Shown: piece by piece, positions 63,994 to 64,000 of the stretch
Position numbering within the stretch: position 1 is the stretch's first letter
Layout: every line of letters begins with the position of its first letter
Program-made: the position numbers and the translations under genes
From: Caenispirillum bisanense
Lineage (GTDB): Bacteria; Pseudomonadota; Alphaproteobacteria; Rhodospirillales; UBA2165
Length of the DNA: 64,000 bases
Assembly: GCA_945877815.1 (NCBI GenBank)
Contig: CAMDWJ010000018.1
Span: 1 to 64,000 of the forward strand
Reading direction: 5' to 3'
Notes under the pieces: generated by a model
The model's input: only the letters and a program-made list of their open reading frames with translations
Databases searched by the model: none
Told to the model about the DNA's origin: nothing

Positions 63994-64000
63994 AGTGCTG

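Overview
The window is a gene-dense, GC-rich bacterial chromosome segment with no rRNA, tRNA, CRISPR or prophage that I can support. The gene set points to an alphaproteobacterium, possibly of the Rhodospirillales or a neighbouring order. The main evidence is a GcrA cell-cycle regulator, DUF4167 and DUF1178 proteins, an NDUFAF5-type methyltransferase, and the conserved alphaproteobacterial neighbourhood ubiG / lysC / ptsP / rodZ-like / hisS / prfA / prmC / DUF4167 / clpB. It also has a complete Gram-negative late lipid A/Kdo segment. The species cannot be fixed from the sequence alone.

Layout. (1) 1-3.0 kb: a DevCAB-type ABC exporter operon (minus strand), directly preceded by a decayed IS5-family transposase fragment (3017-3448) that abuts a DUF2177 membrane protein. 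(2) 4.0-4.6 kb: an HPF/RaiA domain fused to a cold-shock domain. (3) 4.6-9.5 kb: a tightly coupled dTDP-L-rhamnose operon rfbB-rfbA-rfbC-rfbD followed by a fused glycosyltransferase/methyltransferase. (4) 9.6-11.7 kb: a small one-helix membrane protein and a large polytopic protein. (5) 11.8-22.7 kb: clpB with a sigma32-like promoter, a MOSC protein, a frameshifted NAD(P)-binding gene, DUF4167, prmC, prfA, a glutamyl-tRNA-reductase-like protein without its catalytic Cys, hisS and a RodZ-like protein. (6) 22.9-32.9 kb: ptsP, lysC, ubiG, DUF1178, methyltransferases, a nitrilase-type amidohydrolase, grxC, comF, an NDUFAF5-like gene, sfsA and map. (7) 32.9-33.6 kb: a two-gene toxin-antitoxin module with a visible operator. 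(8) 33.7-47.1 kb: radC, GST, TauD-type dioxygenase, MFS transporter, purB, a polytopic protein, a UvrD/PcrA helicase, a degenerate HtrA-like protein, PPK2-type polyphosphate:AMP phosphotransferase with a GGDEF protein, and a nucleoside 2-deoxyribosyltransferase-like protein. (9) 47.1-57.7 kb: rpsD, HNH endonuclease, two alpha/beta hydrolases, gluQRS, a Nudix protein, a free-standing FliG-C-like protein, gcrA, an SH3-type secreted protein, purD, xseA and an M23 peptidase. (10) 57.7-64.0 kb: an envelope operon msbA / DUF374 acyltransferase / waaA / lpxK / LpxL-like acyltransferase / HAD hydrolase.

How the genes fit together. Most of the window is housekeeping: translation (hisS, prfA, prmC, rpsD, map, gluQRS), purine synthesis (purB, purD), DNA repair (uvrD, radC, xseA), envelope biogenesis (rfb genes, waaA, lpxK, msbA) and stress physiology (clpB, HPF-CSD, PPK2, ptsP). 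Translational coupling is pervasive: ATGA, GTGA or TAATG junctions link devAB, rfbB-A-C, rfbD to its glycosyltransferase, prfA-prmC, hisS to the GluTR-like gene, grxC to the nitrilase gene, the toxin-antitoxin pair, xseA to the M23 gene and DUF374 to waaA.

The observations most worth following are: the GluTR-like protein kept in the hemA position of a hemA-prfA-prmC array but with Ser for the catalytic Cys; a Phd-type antitoxin paired with a PemK/MazF-like toxin; an HtrA-like protein that has lost His and Asp of its triad; a free-standing FliG C-terminal-like domain beside gcrA; and an exact consensus DnaA box upstream of gcrA. I did not see a clearly new multi-gene defence or metabolic system.
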